Positions 46,092-58,066 of a stretch of 64,000 nt of DNA are shown one piece after another. Position 1 is the stretch's first letter, and every line of letters begins with the position of its first letter. Source of the stretch: Prostheceraeus crozeri (Eukaryota > Platyhelminthes > Polycladida > Euryleptidae); contig CAJQUW010002187.1 in assembly GCA_907163375.1 (NCBI GenBank), positions 62,001-126,000 on the forward strand, written 5' to 3'. The position numbers and the translations under genes are program-made. The notes beneath the pieces were generated by a model. It was not told the origin of the DNA. It searched no databases and worked only from the letters and a program-made list of their open reading frames with translations.

Positions 46092-47740
46092 CAGTGTTCC
46101 CAAACTTTATAGTAGCGCCCCCCTTCAATCCAGAAAAAACCTGATTCCCCACTGTTCAGCTTAGAAAGAAGTTCACGTATTTTTCATGTAATGTATTCTA
46201 CAAATAACTCAGAGTGTATATTGAAACAAATGTTCATATACAATGAAAATATGCAAACTAATTGCAGAGACCGTTTCTCTGTGAATCAGAAGGATGATGT
46301 TGCTTAACTTTTACGAGTTTATCAATGTGCAGTTGAGTGGACGCCAAAGCAATGTGAGCGTCGGCTTCGACAGACAGTCTATTTCCATATTTTTTATAAT
46401 AGAAATTTGAGTGAATGCGGATTCACACTCTCAAGATGTGGGGAAAATCAAAAGTACTGAAAGAGCAGCTGTGGCTGATTTCGGAAACTGGTTCAGTCGT
46501 CGAATCCAGAACTCTGGAAGGGATACATCCTTAAACTGTCTCAAGCGACGAATCTTCCTTCATTTCAAAGTCGTCATCGGAGATTTGATCAGCGGCCTCA
46601 CTGAAGGGGAATCTCACCCATTTCTTCAATTTCATCCATTCAATGTCGTCGTCGAAGCAAGCAGCAATCCTGTCTTGGATCGTCCTTGGAGTGATTTGTT
46701 GACGTCGTTCAACGCCGCGAAGATGTCAGACAGGTACGCAAGTTTCCCCAGATTCTCATCATTAAAAAACTGCTGATCTATGATTTCTCGATTCGATGAA
46801 TTGAGACAGTTCAACTCGCAATTCAATAACACGCTGTACACACACCCTTCTGGATACCATCGAACTGAGTCAAAACATTGAAGTTTACCATGAACTGCTT
46901 CTTCCACTCCACAGAATTTATGAAAAAGACGAGAACTTGTAGCGCTGAATTTGACAAAATTCACTGCACGAACAGTAGTTTCGAAAACCAAGGCCAGCTC
47001 TCACGGCGTATGTCTAGACGACAACGACTGATGATGTAAACAGTAATGGTTGCCGAGTGTGTCAGGGTATACTCGCTTAAGCTTCACTTTAGTTTACGGA
47101 TTGTATCCTCGGCTTTAGTTGTTTTTTCCAGTACTTTGAACAAAAAAATTAGAAACAGAATAGAAACGGCTGAACTGGATTTCTTCGACTATCAACTCTG
47201 CAATGTCATCGCTCATACCGGACACACGTTTTTGTGTAGTTTGAAAGGGAAATAGATTTGATTTTTTAGGATTCTTTGTTGCCGAACAATCGTTGTACTG
47301 CTATTTTCATGGCAGGAAGAATGAGGCTCTCACCAATGATATGACGGCTTCTAGTTTGAGCAATCAAGCGAGCTGTGTCATCAATCAACCTCATGTGAAG
47401 CTGTGAGAGCATCCTCATGAGAGCATCAATCAATCTCATGTGAAGCTGTCACCGTCGCCTCATTTCTTTATGAACATTTCCTGAAGCATCCAACCGAGAT
47501 TCCTTTACGGAACGTTCCATGCGATGGAAATATGCAGTATCTTCATCTGAATAAGCAGAATGAACATTGTTCAAATGGGCCTTAAGATTGTTTGGAGGCA
47601 TGCTGTCCGCTCCAAGCACTTTTTGCACAGAACACGTTGCGGCCTTTCGGTGTCTCCAAAGAGAATCGATGTGAATCCATAATTGATGTACTCCTCACAA
47701 ATCAATGGATCCGATTTTCTTATTTTTTTCTAGGAATCCG
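46092..47740 (-). mobile_element. ZBED5-like hAT transposase remnant
   Basis: The minus strand encodes, in pieces: a BED-like start (SDPLICEEYINYGFTSI, then PQRVLCKKCLE), NNLKAHLNNVHSAYSDED, ARLIAQTRSRHIIGESLILP, and VRAVNFVKFSATSSRLFHKF, then SVRWYPEGCVYSV, then LAYLSDIFAALNDVNKSLQG. This is the order of ZBED5/SCAND3-type hAT transposases. Multiple stops and shifts separate the pieces. An end-like CAGTGTTCCCAAACTTTA is at 46092; the other end is not seen, perhaps cut by the DD41D insertion at 47747. Confidence 0.78.
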
Positions 47741-47888
47741 ATTGTACAGGGTGGGCCAGAAGTGACTACGTTTCAAACATATTATGTCTTCTGATGCTCC
47801 TCCTTACTTCAAATATAATTGAAATTGATAGAAATCGAATCAGTAACTGCTATCGCCTAAAACCCAACTCTCCACTTAAATGTAGTCA

Positions 47889-47959
<71 letters not shown>

Positions 47960-47998
47960 GACAAGTATATATATAATATATATATATATATACATGTA
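47889..47998 (+). repeat. (TA)n microsatellite inside the DD41D leader
   Basis: Two TA runs (about 47893-47955 and 47968-47998) separated by TTTAGACAAG. They account for the artificial Tyr-Ile repeat peptides in this area. Confidence 0.9.
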
Positions 47999-48073
47999 TA
48001 TATGTTTTTGATTGATGAGAATCACTTTTAAGTGTGCACAATAGCAGCTTATTCGATATTCCTGCGTGAAGAT

Positions 48074-49142
48074 ATGGCTGAAAGTTGTGACACAAGTGAA
48101 TACACAATCGAATATCGTGTGCTAGCGGCAGCTTGGTGGCATGATACGGACAGGACAAAGCATTCAGTGATGAAGCGACGAGATAAACTTAGAGATCGGT
48201 TTTATCTTGAAACACCTGAAGGTCGTGTAATCAAGAATTGGGAAGAGAAATTATTCAAAACAGGAATGATTATGGATAGACGAAGAAGCATTCGCCCAAA
48301 TGAAAGAGGAGATAGCATCGACAACGTTCAAGCTACGTTAGAGGCCAAGCCAATAACATCAACAAGAAGACTTAGTGATGAACCCAATATAAGAACAGCA
48401 ATCCGTCGAATTTCAAAGAAGGACCTTCTTCTGAAAGCCTGGAAACCCACATTTGTTCAATATCTAACTGAAGAAGATCATCGGAATCGTGTTGAATGCT
48501 GTACGGCTATTCTTGAGAAGCATCAATCTCCACGGATGAGAAAGAAATTGTTTTTCTTGGATGAATGTGCAGATTACGCTGCATCAAAAGACAAGAATGT
48601 GGTCATGTGGTCTAATGAAAATCCTCACTTTTGAGAACATGTGCATCAACATCACCACGTCATGGTATGGGCAGCGATGTCTCAGGAGTATTAAATTGGT
48701 CCATATTTTATTGAAGGTAGTATGAACTCTAATCAATATCTCCAAATGCTGGAGGGTGAGTTCATCTTGCCAGACGAGAGGCATTCGTGAAATTGCCCAC
48801 TTCCAGCAAGATGGCGCCCCTTCTCACACTTCCCGAACAACTCGAGAATTTCTGAATACGCACTTCGATGAGAGATGGGTGGGTAAATTCGGTCCAGTCC
48901 CATGGCTAGCAAGAAGCCCTGACCTGACATTTCGTGACAATGCCCTTTTGGGGTATGATGAAAAGAAAAGTTCACCATGAGAGGCCGCAAGCAAGAAATG
49001 ACATCAAAGTGACTGTCAAACAAGCTTTCGAAGAAATTGATGCTGGTAAAGAACTTCTCCGAAGAATCCACAATCGCACATTCCGATGACTCTCTTTGTG
49101 CATTGACATTAACGGCCTGCAGGTAGATCCGTATGACACTTG
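48074..49142 (+). pseudogene. DD41D transposase, disrupted
   Basis: Starts MAESCDTSEYTIEYRVLAAA and continues through LFFLDECADYAASKDKNVVM (first Asp region) to a stop after SNENPHF (48632-48634). Then in other frames come FQQDGAPSHTSRTTREF with the second Asp and WLARSPDLTFRDNAL, with 41 residues to the third Asp, and a C-terminus ending VDPYDT. One nonsense change plus at least two frameshifts separate the parts. About half the residues match the protein of the 58112 element. Confidence 0.85.
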
Positions 49143-49213
49143 AGCTTTTGAATGATTTTGATATCATAAATAAAGCAATATTTGAAACGCAGTCACTTCG
49201 GGCCCACTCTGTA

Positions 49214-50906
49214 GAAAGCTTATCGAAAAAAATCATCTGGTTCTCCAAACTTTTTGAAAATGAACAACCATTCGCATGACAAAAGTGTATCATGGTGTAT
49301 TCATGTGTCAGGCCGACTCGAGGTTCGAGGTTCAGGCCGCTGGACAAAGTCGGGAGCCAAAAGTTTCAAAATGATAACTGACTTTTTTGGCGAAAATTTT
49401 GCACTTCTTCTTTTTCGTGTCCTTCTCATTGAAAAATTTGAATGATAGAGACATTTGTAGACACAATCATTGTCTGAGATGTGCCATTGCCGTTTCATAG
49501 ATAATTGCACGAAAACGTTAACTCATTTTCTAATGTCATTTTCGTTTGGAAATCATGGTTCAATTTTAATAAACGATGCACCATGTGAAACCTTGCGTTC
49601 CATTGATTGTTTTGACATACATTTTACTTTCTGAAGTGGTCAGTTGTGCTCAGTAGGCCATACGAAAGAAAATTATAACGTTTTCTTTGATGCAGGATTT
49701 CAATATGAAGACGACGAAAAAATTAATGCGCCAATAAGTTTTCACAAAAATTTGCTACTAAAAGAGCATCTGACGAGATTTTTCAATGATGAAGATGCTC
49801 AATTTAAAAATCTTTAGGCTATACCTACAGACAAAATTGCGGAATGCAGAAAATTAAGATCACCATTGAATCTGGATTGTGTTAAGCTTTCAGATGATAT
49901 ACTGGTTTTCGAATTTCGATAAAATTTAGCACAGTTTTACTCAATTAACACTTTTACCTGATTTTGAGCTTACTGTCGCGTTAACAATGCTTTCAGCGGT
50001 CAAATGCACACAACTTAATAACTTTTATTGTATTAAAGCTGGCGTTTGGGTTTAAAAGAATGTTGGTGCTCCAAGAATATGCAAGTTTTATCACGAGCGG
50101 CACACCCGTTCACTGGCCACATTCAGTCATTTGGTGAGTCACCATCTCCCTCGGCTGAGATCGGAAGATTTCGAATCTCTGATCTGCAGACGGGGCCGCC
50201 TGTCTGCTCTGCAGTGCACCTGTTCGCAAACAATAGCAATTCTTCACGCCGTAGTTGCTGACGCTTGCGTCCGACAAGGGGAACGACAAGATTTTTCAAC
50301 TCAATCAATGGTGGCATGTTCAACTCAATCAATGGTGACATGAGGACAGACGAGTGACGACTGCGACATGAAATGATTTATGAAGCAGCAAACTTCCAAT
50401 CACCAATTAGGCCCACTTCATTTAATTGGGCAAACCATACTGTTTCCTAAACCTTGTGTGGTCAAGTGAATAAATTTAATAATCAACTTTAAGATCACGA
50501 TTAAATCATCTTAATCATCTTATTATATCATTAAATCATCATTTTATGAGAATAAGCAAAAGATGAAAGAGTTTTCCGTGGTGTGCAACGATCTATGAAA
50601 CGGACTGTAAGTTAAGTCGAAATCTATTCGTAAATTCACCAGTAGGACCGTGATTCTTCTGCGTTGAACTTTGTGCATGATCTTTTCAGTAACTTGGGCA
50701 TATAAGTCGTGCATCATAAAAAATCCTAAAAATAAGAATCCTAAAATTAATAAGTGTATAATAAGAAATCCTAAAAATGTGTGCCACTGTATCAGAGGAT
50801 TCAATTCTTTCTGATTTTTTCGGATTCTGATTGCAAAGAAATACCAAAAAATCACCCAATTCTCCTAGTCATAGTCCAAGGTTGCATTCATGTACATCAT
50901 GCCAAA
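49214..50906. other. Gene-free stretch
   Basis: No family recognised. A short tandem (TCAACTCAATCAATGGTG twice, 50298-50338) is present. A tRNA T-arm look-alike at about 50160 is not supported by the rest of a cloverleaf. Confidence 0.35.
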
Positions 50907-50914
50907 GTCTAGAG

Positions 50915-53174
50915 CAGTGATTCTCAAGGTGGGCGAAAATACTTTGAGGGGCGACGTTCAGTTGGTGGGCGATGACAAAAACTGACACTATAAAGATAAA
51001 TCAAACATTGAGGGCCTAAATGTAGATTCACTTTAAGGTCTCATGCGAGCAGTGAAAAAGACGTTTAAATATATTTTCCTTATTGTCAACATATTGAAGA
51101 AGAAATAATTGGGAGATAATCTGTCCTTCTGTTTAACTGTGTATAAGCATAAACATCATTGATCTAAAAACATAATGACCATGGTACAGGATTACGGGTG
51201 CACTCAAAAATCTTCTCCGTAAATATGAAGATTTGACTCACAAGATTGATGTTTTCTGATTCCAAATGTTTTCTCCTTCATCTGATATGCGGTACATTAC
51301 CGGCCTAACAACATAGTTAGAAATTAAATGTGCCTTTAATTTTTTGAGCCTACAATGCCATGCTGGAGTTAAAATTCATACTGGAAAGATAGGAAAAGCA
51401 ATAATTGGAAAACACTAACGGTCCATTGCCTTTTTGAAAAGATAAATATCATACGTGATGACTATTCGTTGCGTTATACACAGACAGTACTTGGTTGCCA
51501 AGGGATTAACCCCAGAACTCCATTAGACACTGAGAATTGTTATCAACTGTGTGAATATAATCAAAGCACATACTCTCAATACCAGACTATTTCGCAAGCT
51601 GTGTCAAGATTGATGTATCAAGTGAGATGGCTCTCCAAAGGTCAATGTCTGACAAGATTTTATTCAATATTGGACTCTGTTATTGAAGTCCGAAGGCAAA
51701 AATCTGATCCATCATCTGCCGACTCCGCTGATAATATTAGAAATGATATTGCATACTTGCCAGACATCTCACTTTATGAATGAGGTCAATTAAAAGTTGC
51801 AGTGATCTATATCCACTCTCAGTAGATGCAGAAATGTAATCGCGAGATTTATTGAAAAACTCGTTCTTTATGAGCAAAAAAGTGGCAAGGGGTGAGTACT
51901 ACCATTTCATGAATCTGAACGGAAGCACGATTTCAGAAAAGTGTTCTCGTTATTCCTTTCACCTACGAAAGTTCATCGACAATTTGAAAGAGCGTCAACA
52001 GGATCTGCAGCAATTAAGTTCCGAAGTGGATACTCCGACCATTCGATCCTGACCCTGCTACTTTAGAGATTCACCTCGAAGAACATATAGTCGATTTGAA
52101 AAATTCCATCGAGGCTTAAGCTTATTTCAAAGCCGAAAATTACGCGAATTTTTGGTGCAGATTGACCTATCTATATCCGATATTATGGGAAGAAGCAAGA
52201 ATATGGATTCGATCTTTTCCAACATCATACTTGGTTGAGAAAGTATTTTTGCAGCGACTTATCTTTTGAATAAACAGACAAATAGACTGAACGTTGAGAA
52301 ATGCGGAGACTTGAGACTTTTTATAACAAAGCTGATGCCGGGCATCAATAAGCTGATCAAACAACATCAAGCCCATCCTCCGAGACAGTGAACATTCGCA
52401 TGCTTCATGCCAAAAAATTTGTATCGATTCATAATTGTTTTTGTAGGTTTCTATCATATTTTAGTCCTGTAGTACTTCGACGCTTGTAAAAATATCTAAA
52501 TTATGTTAGTAAAATACTGTGATAAATTGTGCAATAAAGAGATGCTGAATATGGTAAAGAGAGCGTGCAATTCTGATTTGTGAAGTAAATCTCTTTTTTT
52601 TAATGAATGTATGGGGTATAAAGGACACGCCTATGCACCAAAGGTGTCCTCCAGCATAAGTAAGAAAAGAAAAGAAATAGAAAATAGAAGGAAGAAATTT
52701 GGGGAAGACTGTATGATTAAGTAGTAATATGAGTATGATAAGTATTTACTAATCTAGAAAATATGGATAGCTAAGTCAGAAAGTAAAATATATTAGAAAA
52801 TAACAACAAAGACAATCTAAGACTACCTTTATTGCCTGTATTGAATGATAATCTAGCATGAATGCCAAGGCTTCGACTTGTGACAGTTGAAACAAAGATG
52901 ACTATTCGAATGTATGTTTTTAAAAATTATTCACCAAGCATTTATCAAGAAAGACTGCAGGCCTATGTGTCGCATGTATGTCAATTGTATTAACAAAATG
53001 ATTTCTGTGCTCACTATTAAGTTACACCTGGCCAAAATGAAAATTTATAAAATATGAGGTATAGATACTAATTACGTTGTATTTTCTAGCAAACGCACTG
53101 CTAATCAGTGAGGGGGCGATTGTTAAATTTGATAAAAAAAGTGGGCGATGAGCAAAAAAGCTTGAGAAACACTG
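50915..53174 (+). mobile_element. hAT element (ZBED type) with perfect 8-bp target duplication
   Basis: Ends CAGTGATTCTCAAGG and, inward from the right, CAGTGTTTCTCAAGC. GTCTAGAG occurs exactly on both sides (50907-50914 and 53175-53182). Both subterminal regions contain the GGGCGATG/GGGGCGA words usual for this group. The plus strand encodes transposase remnants: YQVRWLSKGQCLTRFYSILD and NDIAYLPDISLYE (51580-51783), ERQQDLQQLSS (about 52000), then YANFWCRLTYLYPILWEEAR and SFPTSYLVEKVF with many stops. The 2,260-bp copy is dead but its borders are well preserved. Confidence 0.9.
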
Positions 53175-53182
53175 GTCTAGAG

Positions 53183-53459
53183 AGCCAGACCGATAGAATA
53201 TTTCAGGAGATAAGAGATTCATTTGATTGATAACATTTTTGACGAAAATCTTGAACTTTTTGGTTCGTTGAATCCCACCGTTAGGAAGACTTGAATGAGA
53301 TCAAAAAAACTTCCTTCGAGCAATAGTGGTCTGAGAAATGCTATCAATACCGACGTAAGCCAAATTTGAACTGTCACTACTTCACTGTAGGGAGAGACCG
53401 CCATATTTGGACACTTGACACATTTTGTCACATGCTGCTGAAAAACATGGCCAAAATTT
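53183..53459. other. Short spacer between the hAT and a PLE tail
   Basis: No features recognised. Confidence 0.3.
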
Positions 53460-53626
53460 GACACATCCCGGTGCGCAGAAGATTGACATACATAGTATGC
53501 ATCAGTCTATCCTCTTGTCTTACACTGTATTCGTCTGAAAGAAAATATCGATAAGTTATCGAATGAAAGGAGTGGCTCAGTGCCCTTCCACTTGGATCTG
53601 TAAATTCGCATGACGTCATTTTTCCG
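53460..53626 (+). mobile_element. PLE 3' fragment
   Basis: Matches the tail of the PLE arm at 57800-57912: GAAAGAAAATATCGAT, then a GGCTCAGTGCCCTT-like stretch and ATGACGTCATTTTTC. Cut at its right by the DD41D element starting at 53627. No complete domain remains. Confidence 0.65.
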
Positions 53627-55433
53627 CAGTCCGTAAATTCGCTTGACTTTTAAATTGAATATCTACATGAGAAAGCAATAAACTTTTATATCACAAGCCA
53701 TGTTATATTGCGCAACATAAAGGGGAATTTACGAATCTAACAGTAAGAAGCCAATATTTGATGATTAAAATGTTCAAATCAAGTGTTCGAAATGATTGCC
53801 ATTTCAATCAATCACTGCAGTCAATCGGCGAATAATATCGAAAACACCAGCGGCAAGTTCTTCGCGTGTGATTTCATTGCAGATATCAGTGATTTTCTCA
53901 CTCAACTGGTCCAGGCTTTGTGGCTTACCATGATGGTATATCTTCGCTTTCATCCATCCCCAGAACCAAAAGTCGAGAGGATTCAAATCAGCAGGTGAAC
54001 GTGGAGGCCACTCTCGGTCACATCCTCGACTTGTCACGCGATCACCAAATGGCTGGACGAGGAAGTTTCGTACCTTTGTTGCAAAGTGGGGTGGGGCACC
54101 ATCTAGTATAAATATACAGGAGGACAATTTGCGCCTTTGCGCAAGTTGAGGACGCACGTGCTCCTTAAGCATCTGGAGATATGAATCAGCTGTCACTGTG
54201 TTGGAGAAGAAAAAAGGTCGTAGTCCAAACTTAGCAGAAAATCCCATCCAGACACATAACTTAGGTGAATGAAGGGATTTTGAGATGCATGTTGATGGCT
54301 TAACATCTGACCAGATACGGCAATTGTGCGTGTTAACGATCCCATCGAGTGAAAAATACGCCTCGTCAGACCAGACAATGTCATCGATTACATTCTGATT
54401 GTCGAGAAGTCAACTCGCCAACTCACAGCGCTTTGACTTGTCGGCCGGCTCAAGTGCTTGCACGACTTGTAATTTGTACGGGTAAAGTTTTAGTTCATGC
54501 CGAAGGATTTTATGGACACTAGTCTTTGAAATGATGTCAACCTCTTCCGCCACTTTGCGAACTGACGTGACTCCTAGCTTTGATTTTGAACTAGTCTCCT
54601 CGACGACGCGATTCACAGTTGCAATTGTCATGTCATCCATTGTAGGACGGCCACTGCGAGGTTTATCATGAACGCTGCCAGTTTCTTCAAACTTTTTGAT
54701 GATATTTGCAATCGATGTTGTTGTAAAAGGATCTTTGTGAATGCGTCTTTAAGTCTTAAACATTCGAAGGACAGCTGTAGCACTTCTATTGCATGCATAG
54801 AAGCACTGAACTATCTCTATCCGAGTCTGAAGATCCATTGTTAATAAGATAGGCAGCGATCGTACCACTTCACATTGAGATTTCGAACATAGCATGAGGA
54901 AACACTATGATACAGACTTAAACTATTGGTTGACACACGCGTCTTTGTCATTGGTTAGCGAAAACATCACGTCATAGATATGGGATATGGCAATTCTATG
55001 CCATGAAAGCTGATTAATTTGACGCTTTCAATTGAAGATGATACGATATGAATCAATCAATGACTAAGCATGTCGTCATGGCTGGTGATGAAAGTTTCAT
55101 AGAATTGAATAGGGAAAATTTTGAGCTATGGCCCTAGGTAAGGTTAATTGACATAATTAACAGCACAGCTAATTGACTTTAACATTTACTGAAACTGAAA
55201 TGAATTCACCAGAGTTTAAGAACTATAATTGCACATATAATATTCATTACAAAAATGACTGCATGCAGAATGCAAAAAATTTAAGCAGTTAAATAATCTA
55301 ATATTCATTTCTTATTGTTAGATTCGTAAATTCCCCTTCATGTTGCGTAATATAACAGGGTTTCTGAAGTAAAAGTATTGTTTACTCATGTAGATATTCA
55401 ATTTAAAAGTCAAGCGACTTTACGGACACCCTG
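53627..55433 (-). mobile_element. Tc1/mariner DD41D-related element, left terminus eroded
   Basis: The right end reads inward CAGGGTGTCCGTAAAGTCGC and is followed by TA. The left end shows CAGTCCGTAAATTCGCTTGA, the same sequence lacking four terminal bases. Long inverted similarity continues for about 110 bp (CTTTTAAATTGAATATCTAC and beyond). Transposase on the minus strand. About 1.8 kb. Confidence 0.82.
53804..54838 (-). pseudogene. DD41D-like transposase with two stops
   Basis: Starts MDLQTRIEIVQCFYACNRSA at 54838 and keeps one frame for 345 codons to a stop at 53804. It has HTH (ETSSKSKLGVTSVRKVAEEV, SVHKILRHELKLYPYK), first Asp in IVWSDEAYFSLDG, second in CIFILDGAPPHFATK, and third in LNPLDFWFWGW. 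An extra Ala in SPADLNPLD makes the last spacing 42 rather than 41. Two in-frame stops are visible, after RMFKT and after CELAS. Otherwise complete, so a moderately recent casualty. Confidence 0.85.
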
Positions 55434-55560
55434 TATATATATATATATATAAAAATATAGAAATATGTCCTCAGACTTGAACAAATTAAACACAACAATT
55501 CCTTGACAGACAGCCGTAGACGCTGCGTTTCGCCCGAACTAGCTTAAAATATCTAGAATG
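55434..55560 (-). repeat. TA tract plus PLE-like terminus with half a hammerhead
   Basis: A TA run (55434-55452) is followed by a sequence shared with 31990-32060. On the minus strand 55543-55510 reads GTTCGGGC GAAAC GC A GCGTC, then TACGGCTGT: the 3' half of a hammerhead (GAAA, a strong stem III ACGC/GCGT and the cleavage triplet GTC). The CTGANGA half and stem I partner are missing. Probably the terminus of a truncated PLE or derivative. Confidence 0.4.
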
Positions 55561-55599
55561 ACTGAACAATTGGTATAAAAATTAATTAATATTAGTTTA

Positions 55600-56600
55600 T
55601 TTAATTAAAAATGGTTAAAAATTAAAAATGGCTTGAGCCATTAGTGGAATAACTAAATATAAGAATAAACTATGCAAAGCATGCGAAACCAAGATATAAG
55701 GAAAAACATTCATTTTGCAAATGCTGGAAAAACGTTTCTCATGTGAATTCAATATTGAAAAATGACGATAAAACTGAAGAAATTTTTGGAGACTGTATTT
55801 TTATTAATAGTAAACGACAACCACGAAATTTGAAAAGAATTCTTTGTAAATCCACATTTGAAAGTGATCAAGTACATAAAGTAAACAAATGCAATGACTT
55901 GAGATGTGGTACCTGTAACATCCTACAAGAAGGATCTTCTTATACATTTGATGGACACATTTTCCATGTAAATTGTAATATGAGTTGTGACACTAGTAAT
56001 GTTGTATGTGTCATCACCTGCCCCGGTTGTCAAAATTATTATATCGGAGAAACTGGGACATCCTTAAGAACCAGAGTAAGGGTTCACAAACAACAAATTT
56101 TGAATGCCAATTATAGAGAAATTAAATTAAGTGAACATCTGGAAACGTGTGGTAGGGACAACATGTCAATCTTTCATTTTTACAAGCTTTTTTCTAAAAA
56201 CAAAATTGAACGTAAATGTAAAGAAAAATATTTTATCGATCGCTTTCATCCAAAATTAAATTCATGAATCACTTTTATATGTTTCTTATGAATTCATTCA
56301 CTTTTAATATGAGATGCATTTTATATTAGTTCGCATGTATGTTCTTCTATACTTATATCTATGTTTCAATCTAATACATAAATTAGATATCGTTGATGTA
56401 TTTTAGCATAATAACCTATGTTATTTTTCTATTCACTATGCATGCGCATGTCCTACTATGTAAATTACCTTACAACATCCATACCTATGATGAATGTATA
56501 TTTGAAATTATGATGATCCTGCTTTTTGTTTCACTTTGCAACTGAAGAATAAAGAAAGCGCTTGTGCATTCCATGTGTTTTCACTTCAATTATTTCAATA
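55600..56600 (+). mobile_element. 5'-truncated PLE carrying the endonuclease domain
   Basis: Only the endonuclease and 3' UTR of a Penelope-like element remain. The coding part is 55743-56267. The 3' UTR runs to an AT tract at about 56598-56625. Near its end (56538-56566) CTGAAGA, GAAA and AGC/GCT occur in hammerhead order but without a stem II, so I only note the resemblance. The RT is absent. Confidence 0.75.
55743..56267 (+). CDS. GIY-YIG endonuclease domain of a PLE
   Basis: 174 uninterrupted codons. The N-terminal linker ends in NKCNDLRCGTCNILQEG (paired Cys, as in PLE zinc-binding linkers), then the domain core CPGCQNYYIGETGTSLRTR (YYIG half of GIY-YIG), VHKQQI with the conserved His, SEHLETCG, and a final KEKYFIDRFHPKLNS with the catalytic Glu. 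In the intact element this follows the RT and nicks target DNA. The start shown is just the first ATG in a truncated copy. No inactivating change in this domain. Confidence 0.88.
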   Translation: MNSILKNDDKTEEIFGDCIFINSKRQPRNLKRILCKSTFESDQVHKVNKCNDLRCGTCNILQEGSSYTFDGHIFHVNCNMSCDTSNVVCVITCPGCQNYYIGETGTSLRTRVRVHKQQILNANYREIKLSEHLETCGRDNMSIFHFYKLFSKNKIERKCKEKYFIDRFHPKLNS

Positions 56601-56684
56601 TATATATATTTATTATATATTATTTCAGACATAACGTGCCCAATTTGAACATATTTTGAAAGAAAAACAACTATGTTTCAATCA

Positions 56685-56729
56685 ACCGAACATGTTTCGG
56701 AATGTAATGATCATTCCATCTTCAGCGGT
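56685..56729 (-). ncRNA. Hammerhead-like motif of the PLE, main copy
   Basis: Minus strand: stem I ACCG, core CTGAAGA, one bulged T, stem II GGAATG/CATTCC with a 7-nt loop, GAAA, a minimal stem III (AC, loop AT, GT), T, then stem I partner CGGT. All core bases are present. The bulged T at the base of stem II is the only irregularity. This small stem III form is known from PLE hammerheads, which tend to work best as dimers. Confidence 0.6.
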
Positions 56730-56858
56730 ACAGGAATCCGATAAAACAACAGAAGTAAGCTTATATACAGATCAGCGTAAAATGCAAAACCGATATCCAT
56801 CAAATATGACGTGTAAAACTATGATGCTATGTACAGGCGAAAAATGACGTCATGAAAA

Positions 56859-57745
56859 TCACAAATTCAAGTGCAAGGGCACTGAGCTATTCCTTTCATT
56901 AGATAGAATATCGATATTTTCTTTCAGAAGAATAGACTCCAAGATAAGAGGATAGGCTGATGCACCGATAATAGAGAAATTTTCAGCTTTAGGATGGTGC
57001 TCATGTAAAGAGATTTCAGTGGCTACGGGATAGGCTTTCAAATGCTCGCTGATTCGAGTGGCTAAGTGGCGCTTGGTTGCACCAATGTATCGCATTGGAC
57101 AGCGATCACAAGTATACAAATATGTAACATTCGATTTCAAGCCAAACGAAATGCGATCTTTGTTATTGAAATGGTTCAAAACTTTATTGGTTTTGAAAGC
57201 CAAGTAAATTTTCACATTCTGCAATTTCTCATTCAACTCGTTTATGCGTCTTTTAAGTTGCTTATGTTTGCTATCTATGAAAGGGATGGACCAGTACACC
57301 TTATCCACTTCAGTAGTGGTTGAGGCGTTTTGCGAATTTTCAAACTTGGTTACCACATTTCTTTTTATTTTGTCTATAAATTGCGAATCATAGCCGTTTT
57401 TCAGAAACATTGATTTGATGCGTTCACACGCTATTCTGAAATTCTCTCTATTGGAGCAAATTCTGTATGCTCTCGAGGGAACGCATAGCAGCGATTCTAT
57501 AAGTAGAGGGAGAACATGAAGAGGCAGGTATGTAGATACCTGTATTGGTTTCTTTAATGTGATGGCCAATATCAAATGCACCATCAAGAATGCTGACAAC
57601 AGTGTCAAGAAATATGAGACTCTCATTCTGGCCTAATTCCATCGTGAATTTTAAATTTTAAATTTTCCTCAACCGAATTGAGGAACTCGAAAAAATGCTT
57701 ACAATCCTTTTCAGTGCGAAAGATCGCAAAGCAGTCATCTACATA
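56859..57745 (-). pseudogene. PLE RT C-terminus and GIY-YIG endonuclease
   Basis: The open frame 57626-56859 contains the RT thumb and linker (RAYRICSNRENFRIACERIK), a K-rich linker, then VTYLYTCDRCPMRYIGATKR (GIY-YIG: YLYTC...RYIG), HLATRISEHLKAYP with the Arg/His pair, and ESILLKENIDILSNERN carrying the terminal Glu. RT motif C (YVDD) and the FLD block precede it in neighbouring frames (57745-57600). All endonuclease landmarks are visible. Confidence 0.85.
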
Positions 57746-58021
57746 TTGAGCACCATCCTAAAGCTGAAAATTTCTCTATTATCGGTGCATCAGCCTATCC
57801 TCTTATCTTGGAGTCTATTCTTCTGAAAGAAAATATCGATATGCTATCTAATGAAAGGAATGGCTCAGTGCCCTTGCACTTGAATTTGTGATTTTCATGA
57901 CGTCATTTTTCGCCTGTACATAGCATCATAGTTTTACACGTCATATTTGATGGATATCGGTTCTTGCATTTTACGCTGATCTGTATATAAGCTTACTTCT
58001 GTTGTTTTATCGGATTCCTGT

Positions 58022-58066
58022 ACCGCTGAAGATGGAATGATCATTACATTCCGAAACATGTTCGGT
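58022..58066 (+). ncRNA. Hammerhead-like motif of the PLE, inverted copy
   Basis: Identical in layout and sequence to the motif at 56685-56729, on the opposite strand in the inverted arm. A transcript crossing the whole element would carry one motif in sense and one in antisense. Confidence 0.6.

Larger units (their letters stand above)
47747..49211 (+). mobile_element. Tc1/mariner DD41D element, older copy
   Basis: TA (47745-47746 and 49212-49213) flanks ends CAGGGTGGGCCAGAAGTGAC and, inward from the right, CAGAGTGGGCCCGAAGTGAC. The family is that of the element at 58112-59909. The 5' leader contains a large TA microsatellite (47893-47998). Length 1,465 bp, shorter than its relative, with part of the middle of the transposase missing. 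Confidence 0.85.

Noticed and set aside
46411-46776. Plus-strand 121-codon frame
   Set aside because: It is the shadow of the hAT transposase remnant coded on the minus strand.
47794-48158. Tyr-Ile repeat proteins
   Set aside because: Translation of a TA microsatellite in both directions.
50150-50185. tRNA gene or tRNA-derived SINE
   Set aside because: Only a T-arm-like AGATTTCGAATCTCT is present; acceptor stem and A-box are missing.
56538-56566. Hammerhead in the 3' UTR of the truncated PLE
   Set aside because: CTGAAGA, GAAA and a palindromic stem III are in order, but there is no stem II. Kept as a resemblance only.
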